Notes under the pieces: generated by a model | Database searches by the model: none | The model's input: only the letters and a program-made list of their open reading frames with translations | What the model was told of the DNA's origin: nothing | Translations under genes and position numbers: made by a program | Shown: piece after piece, positions 17,177-26,600 of the stretch | How positions within the stretch are numbered: the stretch's first letter is position 1 | Layout of the letters: each line of letters opens with the position of its first letter | Assembly: GCA_037440925.1 (NCBI GenBank) | Contig: JBBITF010000011.1 | Span: forward strand, 1-64,000 | DNA: 64,000 bases | Source of the DNA: JAABUE01 sp037440925 | GTDB lineage: Bacteria; Chloroflexota; Anaerolineae; Anaerolineales; Villigracilaceae | Reading direction: 5' to 3'

Positions 17177-17557
17177 TTGGCACTCGACACCCCTATCCTC
17201 CATCTCGCTTCCCGCTCCGCCTGGCTTGCCGCCGTTGAACAAGGCATATACCGCCCCGATAGTTTGGCGACCGAGGGCTTCATCCACTGTTCTACCCCCT
17301 CGCAAATCGTAGAAGTCGCCAACGCTTTCTATCGCGGGCAAAGTGGACTGGTCTTACTGGTCATTGAACCGGCGCGCTTGACCAGCCGGCTCAAGTGGGA
17401 GCCGCCCGCCGAACCCGCCCCCTCCCACGCGCGCGCCCAAGACCTCTTCCCGCACATTTACGGGCCGCTCGATCTGCACGCCGTGACCAAAGTCATTCCC
17501 TTCGAGCCAGCCGCAGATGGGACATTCTCGCTTCCTGCGGGTAAATTGCAGATATAA
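17177..17557 (+). CDS. DUF952 family protein
   Basis: A 126-aa protein of the DUF952 family, small proteins of unknown role with an ADP-ribosyltransferase-like fold. ILHLASRSAWLAAVEQGIYR near the start, EGFIHCSTPSQIVEVANAFY near residue 35 and PHIYGPLDLHAVTKVIPF near the end are characteristic. The start used is TTG at 17177, since no ATG lies upstream of the conserved ILHL; this start is uncertain. It follows the heptamer array by about 70 nt. Confidence 0.82.
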   Translation: MALDTPILHLASRSAWLAAVEQGIYRPDSLATEGFIHCSTPSQIVEVANAFYRGQSGLVLLVIEPARLTSRLKWEPPAEPAPSHARAQDLFPHIYGPLDLHAVTKVIPFEPAADGTFSLPAGKLQI

Positions 17558-17558
17558 T
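17553..17558 (+). promoter_or_regulatory. -10 box TATAAT for a probably leaderless nucleotidyltransferase mRNA
   Basis: A perfect TATAAT ends seven bases before the ATG at 17566, the distance at which transcription would begin on the start codon. No ribosome-binding site is present. The -35 region is poor. Confidence 0.45.
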
Positions 17559-17565
17559 TCAAAAC

Positions 17566-17937
17566 ATGGAAATTCCTTCCGCTTTTATTGTCCCCCCTGT
17601 CAACAAGCGCAAGCGCATTCCAATGCGAACCATCCGCGCAATTGTAAAACATATTGCCGAAAAATTCGATCCTGAGAAAATCATCCTTTTTGGTTCATAT
17701 GCCTATGGAAAACCAACGGCATGGAGCGACATTGATTTATTGGTCATCATGGATGCGCCCAAAGAAGAATTGGAAACGTCACTTGCAATTAGGAAATCAC
17801 TCCCATTAATCACATTTGGATTGGATATCGTGGTACGCTCGAAGGAGGTCATCGAAAAACGCAAAAAATTGGGCGATTGGTTCTTGATTGACGCTACCGA
17901 AAAGGGAAAAGTGCTATATGAACGAGATCGCCAGTGA
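17566..17937 (+). CDS. MNT-type minimal nucleotidyltransferase (antitoxin-like)
   Basis: A 123-aa nucleotidyltransferase-fold protein of the MNT/HEPN systems. The signature IILFGSYAYGKPTAWSDIDL (about residues 40-59) contains GS-x9-D-x-D, the nucleotide and metal site. In characterised pairs the MNT protein AMPylates and silences a HEPN RNase toxin. The next gene begins as a HEPN protein but is cut short, so this antitoxin now appears orphaned. The first ATG at 17566 is used; an internal ATG at MRTIRAIVKH is also possible. Confidence 0.85.
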   Translation: MEIPSAFIVPPVNKRKRIPMRTIRAIVKHIAEKFDPEKIILFGSYAYGKPTAWSDIDLLVIMDAPKEELETSLAIRKSLPLITFGLDIVVRSKEVIEKRKKLGDWFLIDATEKGKVLYERDRQ

Positions 17938-18109
17938 GTGGATCGTCAAAGCCGACAATGATTATTTTAGCGCCGACATACTCTTGCACACGGGAGAAGT
18001 CCCCATTATTGATACCGCATGGACGCGGTTGATGTCGCCGTGTGGGAAGGTCAACCGGCCGGGGCGCTTTCCAGTTTCCCTGGCTGGCAATTCCATCGTC
18101 GCGAACTGA
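17918..18109 (+). pseudogene. HEPN toxin remnant, truncated
   Basis: ATG at 17918 overlaps the MNT gene and opens MNEIASEWIVKADNDYFSAD, the usual start of HEPN proteins paired with MNT. Homology stops after about 30 residues (near 18012), before the catalytic RxxxxH motif. The frame then runs through GNAT-derived DNA out of frame to a stop at 18109. This is best read as a deletion that removed the rest of the HEPN gene and the 5' part of the next gene. Confidence 0.7.
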
Positions 18110-18468
18110 TGATCGGGCTGGGCCTGCTGCGAGTATGCGGCCTGCGGGACGTGATGCGTTTATCCGTGCGCGCCCTTGTCATTGCAAACGGTGTGGAAAC
18201 ATATCGTGACGAATATTATCTTGCAAACATGGCGGTTTTCCCCAATTTCCAGGGACGCGGGATCGGTTCTGCGTTATTATCCCGCGCCGAACAAAAGGCA
18301 AAGGAAGCCGGCTTGCGGAAATGCTCACTGATCGTAGACCTCGAAAATTACGCCGCTCAGCGGTGGTACGATCGCTTTGGGTATCGCGTGGTCATGACCA
18401 AGACCTACCCTGGCGCAGCAGGAGATGCACATGCCGGATATCATCGCATGGTCAAGGATTTGAATTGA
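18019..18468 (+). CDS. GNAT acetyltransferase, probably N-terminally truncated
   Basis: 149 aa covering the acetyl-CoA-binding part of a GNAT enzyme: NMAVFPNFQGRGIGSALLSR (about 71-90) has the R/QxxGxG/A loop, and NYAAQRWYDRFGYRVV is the usual C-terminal motif. The first ordered strand and helix of a full GNAT (roughly 40-50 residues) are missing. The apparent ATG at 18019 lies directly at the junction with the HEPN remnant. Whether the shortened protein is made is unclear. Confidence 0.65.
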   Translation: MDAVDVAVWEGQPAGALSSFPGWQFHRRELMIGLGLLRVCGLRDVMRLSVRALVIANGVETYRDEYYLANMAVFPNFQGRGIGSALLSRAEQKAKEAGLRKCSLIVDLENYAAQRWYDRFGYRVVMTKTYPGAAGDAHAGYHRMVKDLN

Positions 18469-18469
18469 T

Positions 18470-21079
18470 ATGACCTGGTTTCTTTCCTGGTACCTGATTA
18501 TCGCCTTGCTGGGCTGGCTGGCTTTCCCCATCGCCTGGCGATTGTTCCCGGCGCTCCCTGAGCGGGGTTACGCCTTCTCACGGACAATCGGCCTGCTCAT
18601 CTGGGGTTATGTTTTCTGGCTGTTCACCTCGCTGGGACTCTCGCAAAATGACGTCGGCGGCTTGCTGCTCGCTCTGCTGGTTTTGGCGCTCCTCAGCCTC
18701 TGGGCAATCAAACGCCAACACCCTTCGGGTACGATGTCGCAAATCCAAAATCCAAAATCGGAAATCCTCGCTTGGCTCAAGTCCAACCTGCGGTTGGTCG
18801 TCCACGTTGAAGTCTTGTTCCTGGCTGCCTTTGCTTTCCTGGCCTTTGTACGCGCCAGCAACCCAGAGTTGACCAGCGCCGAAAAACCCATGGAGTTGAT
18901 GTTCATCAATTCTATCCTGCGCTCGCCGACCTTTCCGCCGCGCGACGGCTGGCTCTCCGGTTATGCCATTTCGTATTATCACTTCGGCTATATCATGGCC
19001 GCCATGCTCGCCAAATTGAGCGGCACGCCCGGCAGCGCGGCGCACAACCTGATGACGGCGCTCATCTTTGGCTTAGGCGCGGTCAGCGCGTATGGCATCC
19101 TCTATAACCTGCTCGGGCTGCGCCAACCTCAGGTCGAAAACAACGCCGCATCGTCCAATACGAACTACGGATCACACAGTACGCACTACGCAACACGGAA
19201 CACGCGATACGCCTTCCTCGCCCCCCTCTTCCTGCTGCTCATTTCCAACCTCGAAGGCTTCCTCGAACTCCTGCACCGGCGCGGCTTGTTCTGGAAGTTT
19301 GGCGCAGATGGCAGCGTCACTTCCGCCTTTTGGACCTGGCTAGACATCAAAGATTTACGTGATCCGCCCCTCCAGCCGCTGGGTTGGGCGCCTGACCGCT
19401 ACCTGTGGTGGTGGCGTGCCTCGCGCGTCGTCCAAGACTACGACTTGAGCGGAGGCTTCCAAGAGATCATTGACGAATTTCCCTTCTTCTCCTTCCTGCA
19501 CGCCGACTTGCATCCGCACGTGCTGGCCATTCCCTTTGGCTTGTTGGCAATCGGAGTTGCCCTGCACATTTACCTGGGCGGCTGGCGGGAACGGACGAAC
19601 TTATTGGGGTTTTCGCTCCACATCTCGAAAACCGGCCTGCTGTTCACGGCGCTGACGCTGGGCGGCCTGGCCTTCCTCAACACATGGGATATCCTCACAG
19701 CGGCGGCGCTGACGCTGGGAGCGTATGTTCTGGCTCGGGTCGCGGAAACAGGCTGGGGCTGGGAAAGAAGCGAAGAGGCGCTCACGTTCGGCCTGCTACT
19801 GACTCTGTTGTCGGTCATCTTCTATCTGCCGTTCTACCTCGGCTTTTCCTCCCAATTGGGCGGCATTTTGCCCAACCTGGTCTACCCCACGCGCGGAGCG
19901 CACCTGTGGGTCATGTTTGGGACGTTGTGGCTGCCCTTATTGGCCTACTTGCTCTATCTCTGGCGAATCGAAAAATATCCCGCCAACGGACGCCTGGCGC
20001 TGGGACTTTCGCTTGGGCTGACATTCCTTTTGTGGGGATTGTCCTGGCTGCTTGGCTGGGGCATTTCGCTGGCCTCGCCCGACACAGGCGCGTTGTTCCT
20101 CCAACAACAGAATATGCCCGACCTGGCGTCATTGTTCCAGGCCGCCACCCAGAAACGCCTGGCCTCTATCGGCGGTCTGTTGACCTTGCTCATCCTGTTG
20201 ACTGCGGCGCTCGGCTTCTTACTGGGAAAACGAGACAAAAGCAGCCTCGAAAACCTGGAAGACAATCCTGCTGTTAACTCGCCTGTTGCACCCGTCACAT
20301 TTACCCTCTTGCTGATCGTATTGGGCGCGCTGCTCGTCATTGGACCCGAATTTCTCTACCTACGCGACCTGTTTGGCACGCGCATCAACACCATTTTCAA
20401 GTTCTACTACCAGGCCTGGATGGTGTGGAGTCTTGCGGCCGCCTATGGATGGGTCATTTTGCTGAAAAACCTGCACGGCCTGGGGGCTGTCATTGTGCGC
20501 GTCGCCCTGGCAGCCCTGCTGCTGGTAGGACTAACATACCCTGTTTTTGGTCTTTCGACCCGCACCAACAACTTTCAACTAGAGCATGCCTGGTCGCTGT
20601 GGAACGAAATCCGCATCAGCGAGGCCGACCTGCGCGAGGCATATCGCCAGGAACTGAAAGGCCTCTGGACGCTCGATTACTTCGATTACGTCGCGCGCGA
20701 CAACCCCGATGAGGCAGAAGCCCTGCGCTGGCTGCAAAGTGCGCCTGACGGCGTAGTAGCGGAAGCGATTGGCGGCAGTTACAGCAACTACGGGCGCGTC
20801 TCTGCTTACACTGGCCTCCCCACCGTCTTGGGCTGGCCATTTCATGAATACCAGTGGCGCGGCACATTCTCCATACAAGGCGCGCGCGAGGCCGATATCA
20901 AAACGCTCTACGTCACCCCCGATTGGCAAACGGCCAAAGAAATACTCGACCGCTACCACATTCGCTATGTCTACGTGGGCAGTCTGGAACGTTTCGAGCC
21001 GCTGAACGAAGAAAAATTTCGCCTCTTCCTCGGCGTCGCTTTCCAAAACGGAAGCGTGACCATTTACGAAGTACCTTGA
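18470..21079 (+). CDS. DUF2298 (Chlor_Arch_YYY) membrane protein
   Basis: An 869-aa, very hydrophobic protein with roughly 16 membrane helices, a full-length single-domain member of DUF2298. Conserved blocks: EKPMELMFINSILRSPTFPP near 140, GYAISYYHFGYIMAAML, FPFFSFLHADLHPHVLAIPF near 340, RINTIFKFYYQAW near 640 and YTGLPTVLGWPFHEYQW near 780. The same blocks occur in the C-terminal half of the 1662-aa protein, so the two are paralogues. Two heptamer arrays (18741-18768, 19157-19212) insert short hydrophilic peptides. It lies in the glycan block; the reaction is unknown. Confidence 0.87.
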   Translation: MTWFLSWYLIIALLGWLAFPIAWRLFPALPERGYAFSRTIGLLIWGYVFWLFTSLGLSQNDVGGLLLALLVLALLSLWAIKRQHPSGTMSQIQNPKSEILAWLKSNLRLVVHVEVLFLAAFAFLAFVRASNPELTSAEKPMELMFINSILRSPTFPPRDGWLSGYAISYYHFGYIMAAMLAKLSGTPGSAAHNLMTALIFGLGAVSAYGILYNLLGLRQPQVENNAASSNTNYGSHSTHYATRNTRYAFLAPLFLLLISNLEGFLELLHRRGLFWKFGADGSVTSAFWTWLDIKDLRDPPLQPLGWAPDRYLWWWRASRVVQDYDLSGGFQEIIDEFPFFSFLHADLHPHVLAIPFGLLAIGVALHIYLGGWRERTNLLGFSLHISKTGLLFTALTLGGLAFLNTWDILTAAALTLGAYVLARVAETGWGWERSEEALTFGLLLTLLSVIFYLPFYLGFSSQLGGILPNLVYPTRGAHLWVMFGTLWLPLLAYLLYLWRIEKYPANGRLALGLSLGLTFLLWGLSWLLGWGISLASPDTGALFLQQQNMPDLASLFQAATQKRLASIGGLLTLLILLTAALGFLLGKRDKSSLENLEDNPAVNSPVAPVTFTLLLIVLGALLVIGPEFLYLRDLFGTRINTIFKFYYQAWMVWSLAAAYGWVILLKNLHGLGAVIVRVALAALLLVGLTYPVFGLSTRTNNFQLEHAWSLWNEIRISEADLREAYRQELKGLWTLDYFDYVARDNPDEAEALRWLQSAPDGVVAEAIGGSYSNYGRVSAYTGLPTVLGWPFHEYQWRGTFSIQGAREADIKTLYVTPDWQTAKEILDRYHIRYVYVGSLERFEPLNEEKFRLFLGVAFQNGSVTIYEVP
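18741..18768. repeat. Heptamer array (AAATCCA type) inside the DUF2298 gene
   Basis: AAATCCA, AAATCCA, AAATCGG, AAATCCT in phase, coding in frame for part of SQIQNPKSEIL between two membrane helices. Confidence 0.7.
19157..19212. repeat. Heptamer array (ANNACGN type) inside the DUF2298 gene
   Basis: Eight phased heptamers: AATACGA, ACTACGG, ATCACAC, AGTACGC, ACTACGC, AACACGG, AACACGC, GATACGC. It encodes the odd hydrophilic stretch NTNYGSHSTHYATRNTRY in a loop where the paralogue has no such sequence. Confidence 0.82.
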
Positions 21080-21102
21080 ACGATTTTTGCAAGGAACAAC
21101 TC

Positions 21103-22902
21103 ATGAATCGCCTGTATGTCAAAACCGAGCACATCCTGTTTTTTTCCGCTCTTCTGCTGGCCATCTTCTTTCGCTTCGCTGCGCTGGGCGCTTTACCCCT
21201 GACAGACGTCGAAGCCCAATCGGCCCTGCAGGCGCTTCATCTGGCGCAAGGGACGCGCCCCCTGCTCGGGCCGCAGCCAGCCTACACCTTGCCGACGGCT
21301 GCGCTCTTCTTCCTCTTCGGGACGACCAACTTCCTGGCGCGCTTCATCCCAGCGTTGACCGGCTGCCTGCTGGTCATCGTCCCCTGGTTCTTTCGCCAGC
21401 GCCTCAAACCGACCCCGGCCTTGCTCCTGACCTTCTTCTTGGCTCTCGACCCCGGCCTGATTGCCCTCTCCCGTCAAGCGGCAAGCCCCATGCCCGCCCT
21501 GGCTTTCACCCTGCTGACGTGGGCTTGTTGGTGGCATGGACAGGCACGCGCAGCCGGCGCCCTGGCCGCGCTGGCGCTGCTCTCAGGGCCGGCCCTCTGG
21601 CCGGGGCTACTGGGCTTGGGACTGGCCTGGGGGCTGGGACAAATCTCCCGCCTCCGCCTTGCCGCCTCGACGAGCGCAGAAATGCTCTCCCTGCCGCAAG
21701 CATCCTTAGAGCAAGAGCCGCCCCCCAAGCCAGTCAGACGTTCGGACAGCGACCTGCAAACAGCGCTCACCGCTGGCGGCGCCGTCATCCTGTTGGGCGG
21801 CACGCTGCTCTTCCTGTCGCCCAATGGCATGAGCGCCTGGCTGGCCTCCCTGCCCGACTGGCTGGCAGGATGGAGGCAAGCCTCCGGCGTACCCAGCGGC
21901 CGGCTGCTGCTGGCGCTGGCTGCCTATCAACCGCTGGGTATCCTGTTTGGCCTGGCGGCTCTATGGCGCGGAATATGGCAAGGGCGGCGGCGCTACGCGC
22001 GCCTGGGACTGTGGCTTTGCATGGCGCTGTTGCTGGCAATCGTCTATCCTGCACGTCAAGTAAGCGACCTCGCCTGGGCATTGCTCCCCTTGTGGACATT
22101 GGCGGCGCTCGAGCTCTCGAACCATTTTCGCGCCTGGCCGCAAGAAAGCCGCGAGGCGCTTGGCATTGGCCTCCTGGCGGCTCTCATGCTGATCCTTGCA
22201 TGGTTGAACTACGCCAACATCGCCCTCGACCCCTCCAATCCAGCCAATAACATCTCCACCCATCTCCAATTTGGCGGCAATATCTTGCTAGAGAACCTGC
22301 TGCCCATACGCTATCTGCTCTTGGGCAGCATTGTCTTGCTGCTTCTGGTCGGTATGTTGATGGTAGCATTGGGCTGGTCGGCGCGCACTGCACGGCTGGC
22401 CTCTGTGTGGGGACTGGTCACCGCCATGGGGCTATACGCGCTAGGCATGGCCTGGAGCGCAACCGGCCTGCGCACGCCAGACGGCTGGGAACTCTGGATG
22501 GAAGAACCGCGTCCAGCGCAAGCCAATCTGCTGCGCGAAACGATAGAACAACTTTCCGCATGGAATGGCGGAGATGGCCAGTCACAAGAAGTGACTCTGG
22601 TAAGCCTGGATTCCTCCGCCCTGGACTGGCTGTTGCGCGACCACAACCTGCGTCATGTGAACAACCTGGACCCTTTGCAAACGCCGCCGCTCGTCATCAC
22701 CCCCAACCAGGAAAGCCTCAGCCTGTCCAGTGCCTATCGAGGGCAAGATTTCCTCTGGCAGCAACAACCAGACTGGTCGAATGCAAACATCCACAAATGG
22801 ATTCACTGGTCAGTCTTCCACAAACTGCCCTACACTTCCGAAACCATCCTGCTCTGGGCGCGAACCGACCTCTTCCCCCAAGCGCACCCCAGTTTACCGT
22901 AA
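21103..22902 (+). CDS. GT39-like membrane glycosyltransferase
   Basis: A 599-aa membrane protein resembling GT39/ArnT-type GT-C enzymes. The start chosen is ATG 21103 (AAGGAA nine bases upstream), since the longer frame reads back into the DUF2298 gene. The first helix ILFFSALLLAIFFRF is followed by the loop LPLTDVEAQSALQALHLAQG, in which Asp/Glu occupy the GT39 catalytic position. About ten more helices and a C-terminal soluble domain follow. It is the last gene of the glycan block, 23 nt after the DUF2298 gene and 12 nt before cmk. Confidence 0.82.
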   Translation: MNRLYVKTEHILFFSALLLAIFFRFAALGALPLTDVEAQSALQALHLAQGTRPLLGPQPAYTLPTAALFFLFGTTNFLARFIPALTGCLLVIVPWFFRQRLKPTPALLLTFFLALDPGLIALSRQAASPMPALAFTLLTWACWWHGQARAAGALAALALLSGPALWPGLLGLGLAWGLGQISRLRLAASTSAEMLSLPQASLEQEPPPKPVRRSDSDLQTALTAGGAVILLGGTLLFLSPNGMSAWLASLPDWLAGWRQASGVPSGRLLLALAAYQPLGILFGLAALWRGIWQGRRRYARLGLWLCMALLLAIVYPARQVSDLAWALLPLWTLAALELSNHFRAWPQESREALGIGLLAALMLILAWLNYANIALDPSNPANNISTHLQFGGNILLENLLPIRYLLLGSIVLLLLVGMLMVALGWSARTARLASVWGLVTAMGLYALGMAWSATGLRTPDGWELWMEEPRPAQANLLRETIEQLSAWNGGDGQSQEVTLVSLDSSALDWLLRDHNLRHVNNLDPLQTPPLVITPNQESLSLSSAYRGQDFLWQQQPDWSNANIHKWIHWSVFHKLPYTSETILLWARTDLFPQAHPSLP

Positions 22903-22914
22903 CAAGGTTTGCTT

Positions 22915-23598
22915 ATGCCCCCTGTCTCCATCATCGCCATAGACGGCCCAGCCGCTTCAGGCAAATCCACCCTCGGCAAACGCCTGGCCGAGGCCCTGGG
23001 ATTTCTGTTCTTTGATACGGGGGTCATGTACCGGGCCGTCACCTGGCTGGCGCTGCAACAAGGGCTAGACATAACAGACGAAGCCGCCATCACGACTCTG
23101 GCCGAGTCCATACCCATCGAAGTCTTGCCGCCTTCTCAAAGCGACGGTCGTGCCTGCGACGTGCGCGCTATGGAGCAAGACATCACCTGGGAAACGCGCC
23201 GCCCCGAAGTGGACGCCAACGTCTCGATTGTTTCGGCCTATGGCGGGGTGCGCCGCGCCCTCACCGCCCAACAGCGCCGTATTGGATTGCGCGGACGGGT
23301 AGTCATGGTCGGGCGAGACATCGGCACCGTCGTATTACCCGAAGCCGACCTCAAGATTTACCTGGACGCCTCGGCAGAGGAACGCGCCCGCCGCCGATAT
23401 GACGAACTCATCGCGCGCGGCGAACCAGCGGACTACAACGAAATCCTCGCCAAAGTCATTGCTCGCGACCGCCTCGACTCCACCCGCGACCTGGCCCCAT
23501 TAAAAGCAGCCCAGGACGCCATTTTGCTGGATTCCGACCACCTGAACGCCGACCAGGTCTTCCAACAAGCCCTGGCGCTCTGCAAGGGAGCAGCATAG
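22915..23598 (+). CDS. cmk: Cytidylate kinase
   Basis: A 227-aa (d)CMP kinase, which makes CDP/dCDP from CMP/dCMP and ATP in the cytoplasm. The P-loop IDGPAASGKSTLGKRLAEAL lies near residues 8-27, FFDTGVMYRAVTWLAL is the substrate region, RGRVVMVGRDIGTVV is the diagnostic GRDIGT motif near 125-140 and ERARRRYDEL forms the lid. ATG 22915 is preferred to the in-frame TTG at 22909 because AAGG lies upstream. Length is normal for the family. Confidence 0.95.
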   Translation: MPPVSIIAIDGPAASGKSTLGKRLAEALGFLFFDTGVMYRAVTWLALQQGLDITDEAAITTLAESIPIEVLPPSQSDGRACDVRAMEQDITWETRRPEVDANVSIVSAYGGVRRALTAQQRRIGLRGRVVMVGRDIGTVVLPEADLKIYLDASAEERARRRYDELIARGEPADYNEILAKVIARDRLDSTRDLAPLKAAQDAILLDSDHLNADQVFQQALALCKGAA

Positions 23599-23660
23599 TC
23601 TGGTCATCCTGCCAGACAATTCTGTCAAAAATTAGCAACTCTTAACGTTTATTTTGCGGC

Positions 23661-23666
23661 TATAAT
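23661..23666 (+). promoter_or_regulatory. -10 box TATAAT for the histidine kinase gene
   Basis: Perfect TATAAT ending 12 bases before the ATG at 23679, implying a very short leader. The preceding sequence is AT-rich but has no clear -35 at 16-18 nt. Confidence 0.45.
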
Positions 23667-23678
23667 CTACTCGTAGCC

Positions 23679-26600
23679 ATGTCCTTCATCAGCCCTATCT
23701 TGGAAACCTTGCCTTACCTGACATCGCCAACCCCATTTGGCTGGCTGGTATGGTTATGTCTGCTAGGGATATGCGGCTTTCTAGGATATCGCTGGCGTGA
23801 ATACCGCAAAGTCTGGAAGGGACGCGAATGGTTTCTTTTCGTTGGGCTGATGCTGCTTGCCCCCTTCGCCGTATTGTTAGTTGGTTTTCGCATCTCTTCA
23901 GGCGCGGCGCTGCCCCCCCCCGGCTTACCCACAGATCAATACGGAACGGCGCTCCTGCCCCTGGCTTCCATTCCGTGGACGCTGGCAGGCGGGCTGTTGG
24001 GTCCTATAGGCGCAGCCTTGCTGGGCGGGGCGGTTGGCTTGCTGCGCGGCGTATGGGATACTCACAATCTGTTTACAACCGTCGAGATGGCGCTGTTAGC
24101 GGCTACCTTCTCGGCCTGGGTTCGTCAACGCTACCGGACAATCGCCTTTCAGATCTTGCGACAGCCTCTGGCGGCGGCATTGCTCCTGGTGCCAATTCGG
24201 GCTATCTTGTATGTTGTAGGCATCTATTTCAGCGTGCCGGGGCAGGCGCCTGTGCGCTTGGATTATGCCCTCAGCAACACAGGCGTAGCCACCCTGGCCT
24301 TTGCCGGCGAAATGTTGATTGCCGGCCTAACCGCCCAGGCGCTCAACTGGGCAGCGCCATCCCTATGGGATAAACAACATGAGGCTCAACCCTCCCCCGC
24401 CGAACGAAGCCTGGAAGCGCGTTTCCTATTCGGCACAGGCGTCTTCGTCCTGGTGTTATTGGCGACATTGCTCATCAGCGATTGGGTGGTTGCCGGCCAG
24501 GCAGCGCGACAGATGCTGCAAGACCGCCTGCGCAGCACAGCCGAAATGGCCTCCCAAAGCGTGCCATTTTTCCTGGAGACCGGACAAAACCTGGCCGAGC
24601 AAATTGCCGCTAACCCAGGCTTGTTGGAAACAAACGACCCAGAACTTTCAGCCTTGCTAGGGGAACAAATCCAAACCGTCCCTTACTTTACTGAAGCCTT
24701 CGTCCTGGATGGCTTCAGCCGACAGCTGCTTGGTTGTTATCCGGTTGAGGCCTGCCGTGCCTTTGCCTTGTTTCCAGAAGAAGACGCCGGCTTATTATTT
24801 GCCTTGAGCGATGTGCCAAATCAGATTTACGCCATCCCGCCAGCCTCGCCAGGCGGCGCAGGTCGGCTTTCCTTCCTGGTAGCCATCAAAAACGCTGGAC
24901 AAACCCAGCGCATTCTGCTGGCCCGCACCGACTTGGGAATCAATCCACTCACCCAGCCGCTCATCCAAAGTCTCGATGCCATGAAAGAAATTGGCGGGGT
25001 GGGCGTCCTGATAGATGACAACAACGTCATCTTGTACCATTCCGACTCCACCCAGGTAATGACACATTATAGCGGTCAAACGGGCGACCCATCGCTTTTT
25101 TACGACGAAACCGCTCCCGACGGCACCCGTCAGATGGTCTATTACCAGCGCGCCGCCGGACGCTCTTGGGCCATCGTGCTGACCGTCCCCGCCAAGGAGA
25201 CCCAACAACTGGCGCTCCAAATTGCCCAGCCGCTTTCGCTGATGATCATCCTGCTGGCCTTAGTGGCGCTGCTTGCCCTGTGGATTGGCCTGCGCACGGT
25301 GACTCGTTCCCTGAAAAACCTGGCCATCGAGGCCAACCGCATTGCCCAAGGGCAACTAGACCGCCCCTTGTCCACCGAAGGGGAGGATGAGGTTGGACAA
25401 TTGCGGCGCGCCTTTGAGCAAATGCGCGTCTCCCTACAAGCGCGGTTGGGCGAATTAAACCGCTTGCTGGTTGTCAGCCGTGGGGTAGCCTCCACATTAG
25501 ATATGCGTGAAGCCGTCGAACCTGTTTTGGAAGCAGCGTGCGCCAGCGGAGCCGATGTAGCGCGCGTAGTCCTTTCCCCAGCCATCTTGCCCGATTCACC
25601 AATGGCTTCTCCCAGCCGCTTTTCGGCTGGCAAAACGCCCACCCTGTATGCTCACCTCGACGACCAGATGCTGGCGCTTGCACGTGAACAGGAAAAGCCT
25701 ATTGTCCTGGCTAACGTTCCCCGAGCGCGTACTCTTCAATTGGACGCCAATCTTCCTCAACCCGCTTCTCTGCTGGCCGTCGCCTTACGCCACAAAAATC
25801 GCTATTACGGCGTGCTATGGGTCGGATACAAATTGCCGCATCCATTCTCTGAAGAGGAAGAACGTTTCCTCTCCACGCTGGCAAGTCAGGCCGCGCTAGC
25901 AGCCGCCAATGCGCATCTGTTCCTCAGCGTAGAGGTTGGCCGACGTCAATTGGAAGCCATCTTAAACTCCACGCCCGATCCGGTGTTGGTCACAGACCCC
26001 AAAGACAATCTCATCCTGGCAAACATGGCCGCTGAACAGGCGCTTAACGTGCAATTGGGCAAAAGCCAGCCCATGCAGCAAGTCATCCAGCAAAAGGAAT
26101 TACTCGACTTGTTGCATGCCACAGAGGAAAGAAAATCGGCAGAGGTCAACCTGCCAGACGGCCGCACCTACCTGGCGACCGCCTCCTCCGTGCTGGCCGA
26201 GGGTCGTCCGTTGGGGCGCGTATGCATCATGCGTGATGTGACTCACTTCAAACAACTGGATACACTCAAATCGGAGTTCGTTTCCACCGTCAGCCATGAC
26301 CTGCGCTCGCCGCTAACACTGATGCGTGGTTATGCCACCATGCTAGATATGGTTGGCGAACTGAACGACCAACAGCAAAGTTACGTTCAAAAAATCATCG
26401 CCGGGGTCGAAAACATGGCGCGCCTGGTGAACAACCTGCTCGACCTGGGACGAATTGATCTGGGCGTAGACTTGCAAGTCGAACCGGTGTTGGTGTTGGA
26501 CGTGTTAGAGCGCATCATCAATGCTTTACAGCCTCAAGCCACGCAAAAGGAAATCGAACTCAGCCTGGAATTGCCCAAAGATCTGCCGCCGCAAATTCAA

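Noticed and set aside
20854..21102. Longer start for the GT39-like protein at 21103
   Set aside because: The extension lies wholly inside the end of the DUF2298 gene in another frame and encodes an Arg-rich stretch without family support.
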